A stretch of DNA of 64,000 nucleotides from Bauldia sp. (GCA_026126065.1 JAHCJY010000004.1:62001-126000), one strand, 5' to 3'; shown: positions 1 to 9,069, counted from the stretch's first letter. The notes: generated by a model from the letters alone, not told the origin. Translations and numbers: made by a program.

Positions 1-743
1 TAGCCCTCGGTGAGAGCGGTGGCGCCGAAATTCATGATTGCGGCGCCGTTGAGGGACGACAGCGCAAAGAACAGGAACGTCAGCCGGATGACCGGCAGCG
101 AGAGGATCGCAAGGAAGCTCGGCGAAAGCTTCCGGTGCGGATGGCCCTCGTCGTGGTGTTCGATGTGCGGAGCGTGCAGCGCGTGGCGCTGCGCGATGAC
201 GAAGGCCGCGATCAGGAGCCCCACCACTCCCGCGCTGGCAAGACCGACGCGCCAGCCGAAGGCCGCGCCGAGGCCGCCGATGACGAGAGGCGCCGCGGCG
301 AAACCGATCGAGCCGCCGATGACGTGGGTCGCAAGCGCTCGCCCCAGCCGGTGCTGCGGGATACGCCGGGACAGGATCGACAGGTCTGCCGGATGGTAGA
401 CGCTGTTGCCGAGCCCGGCGATGAAGGCGAGCGGGAACAGCCAGTGGTAGTCGGGCACGATCGCCATGGCGAGGACGGCCAACGACTGCAGCGTGATTCC
501 GACCATCAGGAGGCGGTGCGGACCGAACCGGTCGACCAGGATACCGGCCACGATCTGGCCAATCCCCGAAGTCGCGTAGAAGACGGTCAGCACCCAGCTG
601 AGCTGGAGGAAGCTCACGCCGAAATCGTCGCGGATGAGCGGGAGGATCGGCGCCAGTGAAAGCTGCAGGAAATGGCTGCCGAAGTGCGCGGCACCGATCG
701 TGCCGATCGTCAGTCCGTGGAAGCGCTCATTTGGGTCGGACAC
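1..743 (-). CDS. MFS transporter, N-terminal part (gene runs off the window)
   Basis: Major facilitator family permease; the substrate is unknown. The visible 247 codons read as repeated hydrophobic helices, with the loop LVDRFGPHR after the second or third helix matching the family motif D-R-x-G-R. A stretch GNSVYHPADLSIL resembles the fosmidomycin-resistance (Fsr) branch, but this is only a visual resemblance. A histidine-rich cytoplasmic loop (HHDEGHPHRK) separates the two six-helix halves. I start the gene at GTG 743 because GAGAGG lies about 10 bases upstream; there is no in-frame ATG nearby. The C-terminal half lies outside the window. Confidence 0.85.
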   Translation of the reverse strand, partial: MSDPNERFHGLTIGTIGAAHFGSHFLQLSLAPILPLIRDDFGVSFLQLSWVLTVFYATSGIGQIVAGILVDRFGPHRLLMVGITLQSLAVLAMAIVPDYHWLFPLAFIAGLGNSVYHPADLSILSRRIPQHRLGRALATHVIGGSIGFAAAPLVIGGLGAAFGWRVGLASAGVVGLLIAAFVIAQRHALHAPHIEHHDEGHPHRKLSPSFLAILSLPVIRLTFLFFALSSLNGAAIMNFGATALTEG

Positions 744-864
744 AGGCTTGCGTCACCTCTCGCTGACGGAGCGCGGGGTGCCGTCAGCCGCCGAGGTCCG
801 AAGGGCGGCGGTGATCGCACGCCGCCCAGGAGGCTACAACCGCACATCCCGCGGGCCAGCCCCG

Positions 865-1074
865 CTAGAGCGAGAGGCCCTGCTCGCGGATGAACTTGTG
901 CGCGAGCGTGACTGTTGCGATGCCGATGATCGCGGCGAGGGCGACGACGACGCAGGACAGCACTGCGCCGATCGACGGCTCGAGCACCGCAAAGAGATTG
1001 GCGCAGCCGAAGAGAACAAGAAGGTAGGTCGGAATCGCAAAGGCGAGCGCAACGATCTTCCGCTTTGTTGTCAT
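865..1074 (-). CDS. Small two-helix membrane protein, unknown function
   Basis: A 69-residue protein beginning MTTKRKIV, then two hydrophobic segments (about residues 7-30 and 36-60) and a short basic tail. The positive N-terminus fits a cytoplasmic start. An in-frame ATG at 1107 would add eleven residues; GGGG just before 1074 is only a weak ribosome site, and the stronger GGGAGAG lies too far from 1107, so the start is uncertain. I do not recognise a family. It lies downstream of no clear operon, between the MFS gene and the helicase. Confidence 0.5.
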   Translation of the reverse strand: MTTKRKIVALAFAIPTYLLVLFGCANLFAVLEPSIGAVLSCVVVALAAIIGIATVTLAHKFIREQGLSL

Positions 1075-1311
1075 CGTACCCCAGGCGATTACGGCGCCCT
1101 CCGACATTATGCCACGCAAGAAACACTCTCCCTGATGTTGAGAATCCCGCGATTCTATCCCATAGTAACAGTGGGCCGCGTGAACGAGACCGTCCGGTTT
1201 TCGGCCCGCCAATCACCAAATCGACCGAGCGCCCGGCCACGCGGGGTTCTCAGCACCCCGCGCCCTCCGCCGCGCCAATAGCGCGCCGCCGGGCTTCGCG
1301 AAAGCATTCCT

Positions 1312-2712
1312 TTGACCTCCTTCTCCGATTTCGGCCTCAACGGGCCGATCCTCAACGCACTTGTGCGCGAGGCCCATACTGCGCCGACCCCCATCCAGGT
1401 GGCGGCGATCCCGGTCGTCATGTCCGGCCGCGATCTGCTCGGCATTGCCCAGACGGGCACCGGCAAGACCGCCGCGTTCAGCCTGCCGATGCTCCATCGT
1501 CTCGCCGCCAGCGGCAAGCGCGCCCAGCCGCGCACCTGCCGCGCCCTGATCCTGTCGCCGACGCGCGAACTGTCGACGCAGATCGGCGAGCGCGTCCAGG
1601 CGTATGGCGCCGACCTCGGCCTGACCTCGACGATCGCCATCGGCGGCGTCTCGATCCGGAGCCAGATCCGCGCGCTGTCGCATGGCGTCGACATCCTCAT
1701 CGGCACGCCCGGCCGCCTCTTCGACCTGATGCAGGAGCGGGCGCTCCGCCTCGACGCGGTCGAGATATTCGTCCTCGACGAGGCCGACCGGATGCTCGAC
1801 ATGGGCTTCATCCACGCCATCCGGAAGATTGCGGCCGCCCTCCCCGCACAGCGCCAGAGCCTCTTCTTCTCCGCGACCATGCCGCGCGAGATCGAAACGC
1901 TCGCCAGGTCGTTGCTCCGCGACCCCGCGATGGCCGCCGTGACGCCCGTGGCCAAGACCGCCGACCTCATCAATCAGCGCGTCGCGTTCGTGCCGCAGCC
2001 GGCCAAGCTCGGTGTCCTTGCCAACTTCCTCGCCGATCCGGCCGTTTCACGCGCTCTTGTCTTCACGCGGACCAAGCGTGGTGCGGACCGCGTCGCCAAG
2101 GGTCTCGAGCAGGCCGGGATCGAGGCGGACGCGATCCACGGGAACAAGAGCCAGCCGCAGCGCGACCGGGCGCTCCGTTCGTTCCGCGAGGGCGCGCTTC
2201 GGGTTCTGGTGGCGACCGATATCGCGGCGCGCGGCATCGACGTCACCGAGATCACCCACGTGTTCAACTTCGAGCTTCCCAACGAACCCGAGAGCTATGT
2301 GCATCGGATCGGCCGCACGGGCCGCGCGGGCGCTGCCGGCATAGCGATCTCGCTCTGCAACGATGAAGAGCGCGCGTACCTCCGTGCGATCGAGAAGCTG
2401 ACGAAGCTGTCGATCCCGGTTCTCCAGATCGAGGGCATCTCGATGGCGGCCGCTGCCGCCATGGATCCCGCCCCGGCCCGTAGCCGGCCGGCGAAGCCGC
2501 GCCACCAGCAGACCAAGAACGGCCAGCGACCGCAGAACGCGGGCCCGGCCAAGCGGCAGGGCGCCGGCGGCCGGCCGAACCACGGCCGCCGCAACAAGCC
2601 CGGCGCAGGGACGGGCGCGCCGCAGCGCCACGGCGGAATGAGCGTGGCCGACGTGGCGGCTGCCGCAGGCCGGCGTGCTGGCACCGCCTCCGGCCACCGC
2701 GACGGCCGCTGA
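1312..2712 (+). CDS. DEAD-box ATP-dependent RNA helicase (RhlE type)
   Basis: ATP-dependent RNA unwinding in the cytoplasm, likely in ribosome assembly or mRNA decay. All helicase motifs are visible: Q motif near residue 29, AQTGTGKT (46-53), PTREL, TPGR, DEAD (near 157), SAT and HRIGRTGRAG (near 331). The last 90 residues are basic and low in complexity (K, R, Q, G, N), typical of RNA-binding tails of RhlE-like proteins. Length 466 residues is normal. The start is a TTG; no in-frame ATG lies before the Q motif, so TTG 1312 is the best choice although the ribosome site is weak. It stands alone and is followed by a hairpin terminator. Confidence 0.92.
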   Translation: MTSFSDFGLNGPILNALVREAHTAPTPIQVAAIPVVMSGRDLLGIAQTGTGKTAAFSLPMLHRLAASGKRAQPRTCRALILSPTRELSTQIGERVQAYGADLGLTSTIAIGGVSIRSQIRALSHGVDILIGTPGRLFDLMQERALRLDAVEIFVLDEADRMLDMGFIHAIRKIAAALPAQRQSLFFSATMPREIETLARSLLRDPAMAAVTPVAKTADLINQRVAFVPQPAKLGVLANFLADPAVSRALVFTRTKRGADRVAKGLEQAGIEADAIHGNKSQPQRDRALRSFREGALRVLVATDIAARGIDVTEITHVFNFELPNEPESYVHRIGRTGRAGAAGIAISLCNDEERAYLRAIEKLTKLSIPVLQIEGISMAAAAAMDPAPARSRPAKPRHQQTKNGQRPQNAGPAKRQGAGGRPNHGRRNKPGAGTGAPQRHGGMSVADVAAAAGRRAGTASGHRDGR

Positions 2713-2717
2713 CACCT

Positions 2718-2749
2718 GGGAAGCGCCGGCTCGACCGGCGCTTCTTCCC
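2718..2749 (+). terminator. Rho-independent-like terminator after the helicase
   Basis: A 10-bp GC-rich stem, gaagcgccgg / ccggcgcttc, with a 5-base loop, followed by a short pyrimidine run (ttccc) rather than a full U-tract. It sits just after the helicase stop codon. Confidence 0.65.
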
Positions 2750-2973
2750 AGAGGCCGGCGAACGCGGACAGTGCCATCCGCGACCAGGCTCCGGAACCCG
2801 TTTCTTCGTCCCGACCGTCGTGGCGGCCTCGAGACCGTGCCGTCCTGGACACGATCACGGTTAAATGCTGCCCCGTCCTTGCAGGATCGCCTTGCGTAAC
2901 AGTGGCGTGACGGGCCATTGTCCGCCGAATGCGGTGTGTGCCCGCGAGCTGAGCAGTTGGGGAATTGCGCGGC

Positions 2974-5256
2974 ATGTTTCTTGGTCTTGGGAGAAAGTGC
3001 CTCGCGGTTGGGGCGCTTGTGTTGGCCGCTTGCGTGGCCTCGGTACCGGCGCAGGCGGCGCGGGATGAAGTAAAGCCACCGCTCGAAGAGCGCGCGCCGC
3101 CCGAGATGCGGACCGCGTTCTTCCCCATGGCGGATCGGTTCGAGTTCGTCGCCGACAGCCGGACGCCAGTCATCAAGGCGTTCCAGGAAGACGTCGAGAT
3201 CGGATACATCTTCTCGGCGTTCGACATCGTCCGGCCGCCGAGCTACTCGCCGCGTCCGTTCGATGCGATCGTCGGCATGGATACTGCGGGTGTCATCACC
3301 GGTATCGAACTGATTTCGTTCTACGATTCGTATCTGGTCGGCTTTCCGGCGCGCATCGAGCGGATCAAGACCTTCCTCGGCGCGCATGTCGGCTACGATG
3401 CGGTGCCGGGCAACGCCGCGTTCCCGCTCCCACCGGATTTCGTGGCGGGCGTCACCATCTCGGCGCGCTCGATGCGATCGGGCATCCTGGATGCGGCGCG
3501 GATCGTCTTCCGGGCCAATTCCAACCTTCCGCCGATCACCGAGCCAACGCTCGACGTCGACGGTTTCGGCGTCCGGAGCTGGGCCGACCTCGTCGCGTCG
3601 GGGGCAATCGTTCACCGGACCGTCACATACGGCGAGGTGCGCGAACTCTTTGCCGCGCAGGGCGTGACCAATCCGGTCACCGAGGTGCCGCTCGGCCAGG
3701 AGTCGATGACGGTCGCCAGCGAGCGGTTCGAGTGCCGCTTCGAGAATGCGCGCGATTGCTCGGTCACCCCGCCGGAAATCCACCCGGCCAACGAGATCTA
3801 TACCGACCTCTACTTCTCGCTCGGCACGCCCGGCATGATCGGGCGGAACGCCCTCACGTCGGACCGCTATGCGCGCTATTTCAGCCCGCAGCCGACGGGC
3901 ACGAACATGCTGCTGATGTTCTCGGCGGGCCCCTACAATTTCCGCGGTATCAGCTACTACGACACCGACAGGGGAGAGCTGTTCGACCGCTTCAAGCTCA
4001 TCCAGGGCGATCTCGAGATCGTGTTCCACGCTGACCAGCACCAGCTGATCGGCGCGATCGGCGGCGAGCGGCCCCGCCTGCCTGATGCGAGCGCCTATTT
4101 CATTCCGCCCGATTCCGGCTTCGATCCGCTGGAGCCGTTCGAGATCGTGCTGCTCGTCCATGGCACCGACGCAGCAGGGGTCGAGCATACCGTCGAAGTC
4201 CCCGTCGCCTACCAGACGCCGACGGACGTCGTTCTGTTCCCCTATGTCGAGCCGCCCGAGGAGTGGGTCCAGGCGTGGCAGCAGCAGCGCGGGGACGTGA
4301 TCATCCTCGGCCTCATGCTGATCGTACTGACCGGTATCTTCATCTTCCAGAAGCAGCTGACGCAGCGGCGGAAGCTGCATCTGTGGGTGCGGACCGGCTT
4401 CCTTGCCTTCACGCTCGTCTGGCTCGGCTGGACGGCCGGCGGGCAGCTCTCCATCGAGCACGTCACCAATTATCTCCGGATTCCGCTCGACGGCCTCGAC
4501 CTCAACTTCCTCCTGCGCGAGCCGCTGATCGTGATGATCTCGGCCTACACGCTCGTCTCGCTGGTCCTGATCGGCCGGGGTGTGTTCTGCGGCTGGCTAT
4601 GTCCCTTCGGGGCAATGCAGGAACTGACGGCCAAGGTCGGGCGCTTCCTTCACCTGCCGCAGTGGACACCGCCGGACTGGCTGCATCGCTGGATGTGGCT
4701 GCCGAAATACGGCACGGCGGCGCTGATCGTCGTCGTGGTGTTCGCCGTGCCCGAGGCCTTCCATGTCGCGGGCGAGATCGAGCCGTTCAACACAGCCATC
4801 GGCTCGGTGTTCTCGCGGCCGGCGCCGTACGTCACCTACGCTGTGCTCCTGATCGTGATGAGCCTGTTCACGGAGCGGTTCTTCTGCCGCTTCCTCTGCC
4901 CGCTCGGCGGCTTCCTCGCCGTTGCGGACCGGCTCCACATCTTCACATTCCTCAAGCGCCGTGACGCCTGCGGCACGTCCTGCCATCTCTGCGAACGGTC
5001 CTGCCCGGTCCGCGCGATCGAGAGGAACGGCAAGATCATCATGGCCGAGTGCTTCCAGTGCCTCGACTGCCAGGTCGAGTATTACGACGACCATCGCTGC
5101 CCGCCGCTTTCCAAGCAGCGGAAGCAGAGGGAGCGCGCGGCCAAGAAGGCGGACGTTCCGTCGACCGGAATTCCTCCGATGGGCGTGCCGGTCCCGGTGA
5201 TGGCCCGCACGGCAGCCAGTCCGGCGATGGAACCGGCACGCGGAGCAGACCTATGA
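2974..5256 (+). CDS. NosR/NirI-like flavin and [4Fe-4S] transmembrane electron-transfer protein
   Basis: Predicted to carry electrons across the inner membrane to a periplasmic acceptor. The 760-residue protein has a signal peptide (cleavage near A-Q-A), a periplasmic FMN-binding domain with the flavinylation-type sequence AGVTIS (Thr161 is the candidate attachment residue), then several membrane helices from about residue 440, two C-x3-C-P motifs (CGWLCP near 539, CRFLCP near 638) and a C-terminal ferredoxin-like cluster region with eight cysteines (from about 666). This is the NosR/NirI layout. No nosZ or nir gene is visible here; instead the gene overlaps apbE by four bases and heads the PQQ-associated ABC cluster. 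ATG 2974 is preferred over TTG 2965 because GGGGA is spaced about 10 bases before it. Confidence 0.85.
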   Translation: MFLGLGRKCLAVGALVLAACVASVPAQAARDEVKPPLEERAPPEMRTAFFPMADRFEFVADSRTPVIKAFQEDVEIGYIFSAFDIVRPPSYSPRPFDAIVGMDTAGVITGIELISFYDSYLVGFPARIERIKTFLGAHVGYDAVPGNAAFPLPPDFVAGVTISARSMRSGILDAARIVFRANSNLPPITEPTLDVDGFGVRSWADLVASGAIVHRTVTYGEVRELFAAQGVTNPVTEVPLGQESMTVASERFECRFENARDCSVTPPEIHPANEIYTDLYFSLGTPGMIGRNALTSDRYARYFSPQPTGTNMLLMFSAGPYNFRGISYYDTDRGELFDRFKLIQGDLEIVFHADQHQLIGAIGGERPRLPDASAYFIPPDSGFDPLEPFEIVLLVHGTDAAGVEHTVEVPVAYQTPTDVVLFPYVEPPEEWVQAWQQQRGDVIILGLMLIVLTGIFIFQKQLTQRRKLHLWVRTGFLAFTLVWLGWTAGGQLSIEHVTNYLRIPLDGLDLNFLLREPLIVMISAYTLVSLVLIGRGVFCGWLCPFGAMQELTAKVGRFLHLPQWTPPDWLHRWMWLPKYGTAALIVVVVFAVPEAFHVAGEIEPFNTAIGSVFSRPAPYVTYAVLLIVMSLFTERFFCRFLCPLGGFLAVADRLHIFTFLKRRDACGTSCHLCERSCPVRAIERNGKIIMAECFQCLDCQVEYYDDHRCPPLSKQRKQRERAAKKADVPSTGIPPMGVPVPVMARTAASPAMEPARGADL

Positions 5257-6272
5257 CCCTCGCCGACGTCACGCCATCTCCACGCCGCGGCATCTCGCGG
5301 CGGCAGGCGCTCAAGGTCGTGGCGGCGACCGCCGCCATCCCCGTTGCCGTCACCGGCTGGCGGCTGCTCGGGCCGGCTGCCACCTTCCACACCTGGGAAG
5401 GCGAGGTTCTCGGGGCGGTTTCATCGCTGACCCTGTATCATTCGAATGCCACATATGCGCGGCGGACGATCGACCGCATGATCGCCGAGGTACGGAGGCT
5501 GGAGGCGGTCTTCAGCCTCTTCCATCCGACCAGCGAACTTTCGCGGCTCAACGCCTCCGGACGGATCGGCGGCGCGTCGCGCGATCTGGTGACCGTCATG
5601 GAGGCGGCCCGCGCGGCCGGCGAGGTGACGGGCGGTGCGTTCGATACCACCGTGCAGCCGCTCTGGGACGTCTACGCCGCCCATTTTGCACGACCCGGGG
5701 CCGACCCCGCCGGTCCATCGGCCGCCGTCGTCGAATCGGCGCGGCGCCTTGTGGGGTACCGGAACATCGAGATCGGCTCGCGCAGCGTCGCCTTTGCGGA
5801 GCCGGGCATGATGGCGACGCTCAACGGCATCGCGCAGGGCTACATCACCGACACCGTGGCCGACATCCTCCGCAACGAGGGCTTCAACCACGTCGTGGTG
5901 GAACTGGGCGAGACACGCGTGGTCGGGGATCATCCGGACGGCCGGCCGTGGCGGGTGGGCCTGCGCAACCAGGAAGGCGCGACCGATCGGATGATCGATC
6001 TTGCCGACGGTTCGGTGGCGCTCCACGGCGGGTACGGCACGGTCTTCGATCCGGAGGGCCGCAACCATCACATCTTCGACCCGTCGACTGGACTCAGCGC
6101 GCATCGGGTCGCGGATGTCGTCGTCCTCAGCCCGCGGGCAATCGTCGCGGATGCGATCGGAGTGGGACTGTACGTTACCGGCGAGGAACGCGCTGCTGCG
6201 ATCATTGCCGCCTATCCGGGAACCAAGGCGACCTTCACCAGAACCGACGGAACCCGCGTTTCCATCGGCTAA
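5253..6272 (+). CDS. apbE: FAD:protein FMN transferase (ApbE family), exported
   Basis: Attaches FMN covalently to a threonine of periplasmic flavoproteins, using FAD. The 339-residue protein starts with a twin-arginine signal (SRRQALKVV) and a hydrophobic segment, then the ApbE fold with the conserved stretches ELSRLN, GAFDTT, LNGIAQGY and VELGET near the middle and HHIFDPSTG and ADAIGVGLYV near the end. Its ATG overlaps the stop of the NosR-like gene (ATGA), so the two are translationally coupled; the NosR-like FMN domain is the obvious substrate. Confidence 0.92.
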   Translation: MTLADVTPSPRRGISRRQALKVVAATAAIPVAVTGWRLLGPAATFHTWEGEVLGAVSSLTLYHSNATYARRTIDRMIAEVRRLEAVFSLFHPTSELSRLNASGRIGGASRDLVTVMEAARAAGEVTGGAFDTTVQPLWDVYAAHFARPGADPAGPSAAVVESARRLVGYRNIEIGSRSVAFAEPGMMATLNGIAQGYITDTVADILRNEGFNHVVVELGETRVVGDHPDGRPWRVGLRNQEGATDRMIDLADGSVALHGGYGTVFDPEGRNHHIFDPSTGLSAHRVADVVVLSPRAIVADAIGVGLYVTGEERAAAIIAAYPGTKATFTRTDGTRVSIG

Positions 6273-6683
6273 GCGGTCGGGCGCCGGCGGAGGAAGCCCA
6301 GGCGCGTGCCGACGCGGTGCGGTGTCGGACGCCCAGTGGAAGTGCCGCTCGGACTTGCCCTGCCGGACGGAGTGGCAGTCCCGTTGTCCTGATTGACCTC
6401 GAGGGCTCGTCCGGGCCCCGTGTTCGGCCTTTCTTTGCCATCGGCCCTTTCTGGCCGGCCCGGCTTCGAGCCGGCAATTCCCCGGCCGGTACGGCTCGAT
6501 GTCTCGACCGGGCAATTTGAACTGCACTCCTCGTCGTCCGGGCTCCGCCGATATACCTGCCGTTGCTTGCACCGTTTGCAGCGTCTCCGACAGCACCGGG
6601 AGGCCTCGCGCCAGAGCAGGCGGCGGCTGTCATCGTCGTGCCCGGACCTGTGAGCGGGACGCCCCATCGTCCGGAAGCAACGC
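6273..6683 (+). other. 411-base intergenic region without a recognised gene
   Basis: No convincing ORF on either strand; the open frames are short shadows with poor composition. A small hairpin (ccggct-tcg-agccgg, around 6470) is visible. The stretch probably holds the promoter of the small ORF and propeller gene that follow, but no clear -35/-10 pair can be assigned by eye. Confidence 0.4.
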
Positions 6684-6839
6684 GTGGCTCACATGTCGGT
6701 GAAATGGCGGCGCAACGGCGTCATTGTCGAAAAGATTACCGACGCCTTCAACTTTCTTCTGGACAACCGCGGGGGTGCTGGTGAATCGTCACCGGACCAG
6801 GCTGAAGAAGCACTTCTGGAGTGGAGGAAAGAACAATGA
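6684..6839 (+). CDS. Small ORF (about 51 residues) overlapping the propeller gene start
   Basis: A short reading frame starting GTG 6684 (GGAAG six bases upstream) or ATG 6693 and ending in a TGA that overlaps the ATG of the next gene (ATGA, 6836-6839). The product is hydrophilic: MSVKWRRNGVIVEKITDAF, then FLLDNR, an acidic middle and a C-terminal LLEWRKEQ. It has no signal peptide and matches nothing I recognise. Its end carries the strong ribosome site (GGAGGAAAG) of the propeller gene, so it may act as a coupling leader. Codon choice is mostly C/G-ending, consistent with coding. Real existence remains uncertain. Confidence 0.45.
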   Translation: MAHMSVKWRRNGVIVEKITDAFNFLLDNRGGAGESSPDQAEEALLEWRKEQ

Positions 6840-7897
6840 CATCGACAAGCGGCCGGATCGGCCGCCCACGGGGGCCCGCGCTCATAGCGGTAGCCGGCGC
6901 CGTACTCGGGGCCGGCCTACTCATGTCGTCGACGGCGTACGCGCAGGCCGACAGTTACCGCATCTACGTCGCCAACGAGTATGGCGCGAACATCTCGGTC
7001 ATCGACACGAATACGGACACCGTCATCGCCGAGATTCCGATCTCCGGTCGCCCTGGCGATGTCCGCCCGCGCGGCATGGCCGTCAGTCCCGACGGCCGCA
7101 CGATCTATGTGTCGATCTCGGACTTCAACCCGCAATTCGAGACGCCCGAGGACAAGATCGTCGCGATCGACGTCCTCACCAACGAGATCGTGGGTGAGCT
7201 CCGTGCCGGTGGCAATCCCGAGCGCCTCGCGATCAATCCGGCTGGCACGCAGATCTGGGCGTCGCTGGAAGCCATCGCCCAGGGCGCCGGCTACGACATC
7301 AACACGGGCGCGCTCATCGGCTCCTTCCGCGTCGGCGTTGAGGCCGAAGGCGTCGCAGTATCGCCCGACGGCCGCTGGGTCTACGTGACCGCAGAAGCCA
7401 CGCACACGACGACCATTATCGACGCGGTCAACCTCGTCGTCGTGAAGCATCTCCTCGTCGGCAACCGCCCGCGCGTGGTCGTGTTCTCGACCGATGGCGC
7501 CTACGCCTATGTCACGGCAGAGATCGGCGGCACCGTGTCCGTCATCGACACCGAGACGCAGCTGGTCGTCGGCACGATCAATCTCGGCCTCGACTCGCGT
7601 CCGGTCGAAGTCGTGACTTCGCCTGACGGTTCCCGCCTTTACGTCGCTGGCGGCGGCACGAGCGCGGTCTACGTCATCGACACGGCCACGAACGAGGTGA
7701 TCGCGACCATCCGCGAGCAGATGGGCCGGCGCCCGTGGGGCATCACCATCACGCCCGACGGCAGCAAGGTCTACACGGCCAACGGCCTGTCGGACTCGGT
7801 TTCGGTCATCGACACCCAGTGCCTCTGCGTCGTTGACAACATCGCGGTTGGCCGCGGTGCCCATTCCGTCGTGCTGGGAGTGGTCCCCAATGAGTAA
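6836..7897 (+). CDS. Secreted YVTN beta-propeller protein of the PQQ-linked ABC system (PedA2-like)
   Basis: A 353-residue exported protein: signal peptide ending in STAYAQA, then about seven repeats with the pattern Y-V-x(2)...V-I-D-T-x-T, the seven-bladed YVTN propeller. This matches the family described as the PQQ-dependent catabolism-associated beta-propeller protein, which occurs with an ABC transporter next to quinoprotein alcohol dehydrogenases (PedA2 in Pseudomonas putida). The start at ATG 6836 has GGAGGAAAG six bases upstream. The stop overlaps the next gene by eight bases. Its exact role, perhaps substrate or metal capture in the periplasm, is inferred. Confidence 0.85.
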   Translation: MTSTSGRIGRPRGPALIAVAGAVLGAGLLMSSTAYAQADSYRIYVANEYGANISVIDTNTDTVIAEIPISGRPGDVRPRGMAVSPDGRTIYVSISDFNPQFETPEDKIVAIDVLTNEIVGELRAGGNPERLAINPAGTQIWASLEAIAQGAGYDINTGALIGSFRVGVEAEGVAVSPDGRWVYVTAEATHTTTIIDAVNLVVVKHLLVGNRPRVVVFSTDGAYAYVTAEIGGTVSVIDTETQLVVGTINLGLDSRPVEVVTSPDGSRLYVAGGGTSAVYVIDTATNEVIATIREQMGRRPWGITITPDGSKVYTANGLSDSVSVIDTQCLCVVDNIAVGRGAHSVVLGVVPNE

Positions 7898-9002
7898 GAC
7901 AATCCGGAACCTCCTTGCGGCCAGCGCCTTCGCGCTTGCCGTGCCCGCGGCGACCACGGCCTCGGCGCAGTACACGAACGAGCCGTTCTTCGACTGGACG
8001 ATCGTGATGAGCCAGGGATACGGCCTCGAAATGGCGTTGGTCCGCATCAACGTCCTCGAGGCCATTGAGGGCCCTGTCGATCCCGACCTGATCGAGGTCG
8101 TCGAGCAGATGGCCAAGGGTGACTGGGAGCGCTTCGGCGGCACGCTCGCCGCTCGTGATCCCGCCCTCGCGCGGGAGCTCCACGAGTATCTCGAAGCGTT
8201 CGAGGAAGTCCTCGAAGACGGCGATGCCGCTGACCATCTCTACGAGCCGACCCGCGCCCTGCTCGCGCAGGCCTATGACATCGTCATCGACCCGGCGGTT
8301 CGCGAATCGCCGGCCTACAAGGGCGCGCTCATCGCCCAGCTTCTCCTTGCCGAAGGCGGTGTTGCGGAAGGCTACGAGGAAGCCGAAGAGGAGATCTTCG
8401 CCTACTCGATGGGCTGGGGTGCGCTCCAGCGCGTGAAGGAGCTCTGGGCGGATATCCAAGGTCCCCTGACGGATGGCCAGAAGGATGAGGCCAACCAGCT
8501 CTTCGGCATTCTCGACGCGCTCTACCCCCAGGCGGCTCCGCCGGAGGAATGGGTCGGCCAGAACCCCGAGGAAGCCGAAGCCCCGTCCCAGCTCCTGATG
8601 GGCCTTGTGGAAGTCGCTGCCGACGCCAGCCTCTATGCCGGTCGTGATCTCGGTCGTCTCGCCGCGCACCTTGCGGACACTGTCGCTCCGTCCTGCGCCA
8701 TGATCGCAGCCGGGGACGATGCCCTCGCCAAGGAGGCCTTCTATCCGGCCGCCGATCACTTCTTCGGCGAAACCACCGGCCTGGCGGACCTCGTCAATCT
8801 CTTCGACGAGGAACTCTTCGAGCGGGCGGAGGCGATCATTCCGCTCTTCGCTCTCCTCGAGGAAGACGACGACGACGATGATGAATCGTCGGCCTCGGAC
8901 GACGATGATGACGACGACGACGAGGAGTTCGAGTACGGCGTCGAAGCCTGCGAGGCGCTCGTGCAGACCTTCCGCGATGCCCAGGCGCTGCTCGGCGGCT
9001 AA
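7890..9002 (+). CDS. Secreted acidic protein with poly-aspartate tracts, unknown family
   Basis: A 370-residue protein with a signal peptide (cleavage near TTASAQ) and a helix-rich, strongly acidic mature part. Around residues 325-350 there are two runs of six and eight aspartates separated by ESSAS, followed by EEFEYG. Two cysteines (PSC near 270 and EAC near 355) may form a disulfide. I do not recognise the family. It overlaps the propeller gene by eight bases and precedes a strong terminator, then the exporter genes. In a locus with a lanthanide-type quinoprotein, a periplasmic poly-Asp protein is a reasonable candidate for Ca2+ or Ln3+ binding; this is inference. Confidence 0.75.
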   Translation: MSKTIRNLLAASAFALAVPAATTASAQYTNEPFFDWTIVMSQGYGLEMALVRINVLEAIEGPVDPDLIEVVEQMAKGDWERFGGTLAARDPALARELHEYLEAFEEVLEDGDAADHLYEPTRALLAQAYDIVIDPAVRESPAYKGALIAQLLLAEGGVAEGYEEAEEEIFAYSMGWGALQRVKELWADIQGPLTDGQKDEANQLFGILDALYPQAAPPEEWVGQNPEEAEAPSQLLMGLVEVAADASLYAGRDLGRLAAHLADTVAPSCAMIAAGDDALAKEAFYPAADHFFGETTGLADLVNLFDEELFERAEAIIPLFALLEEDDDDDDESSASDDDDDDDDEEFEYGVEACEALVQTFRDAQALLGG

Positions 9003-9032
9003 CCCGACGACGACCTGACAATGGCGCTTGAG

Positions 9033-9069
9033 GGGGCCGCTTCTGCAGACCGCAGTAGCGGCCCCTTTT
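9033..9069 (+). terminator. Rho-independent terminator
   Basis: Nine-bp stem ggggccgct / agcggcccc (9033-9041 with 9057-9065) with an inner ctgc/gcag helix and a TTTT tail. It follows the acidic protein and separates the propeller/acidic-protein unit from the ABC exporter genes. Confidence 0.85.

Noticed and set aside
2047..4461. An 804-codon minus-strand frame across helicase and NosR-like genes
   Set aside because: Same reason: both opposite genes have clear motifs, and the frame spans the gap between them without any sensible start.
2974..6272. Part of a nitrous-oxide reductase (nos) cluster
   Set aside because: Only NosR-like and ApbE are present; no nosZ, nosD, nosF or nosY-type gene follows in the expected place, and the nearby ABC pair matches the PQQ-linked family better.
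8860..8935. GAC/GAT-rich stretch as a simple-sequence repeat or CRISPR-like array
   Set aside because: It is in frame and encodes the poly-Asp tract; there are no spacers or dyad repeats, so not an array.
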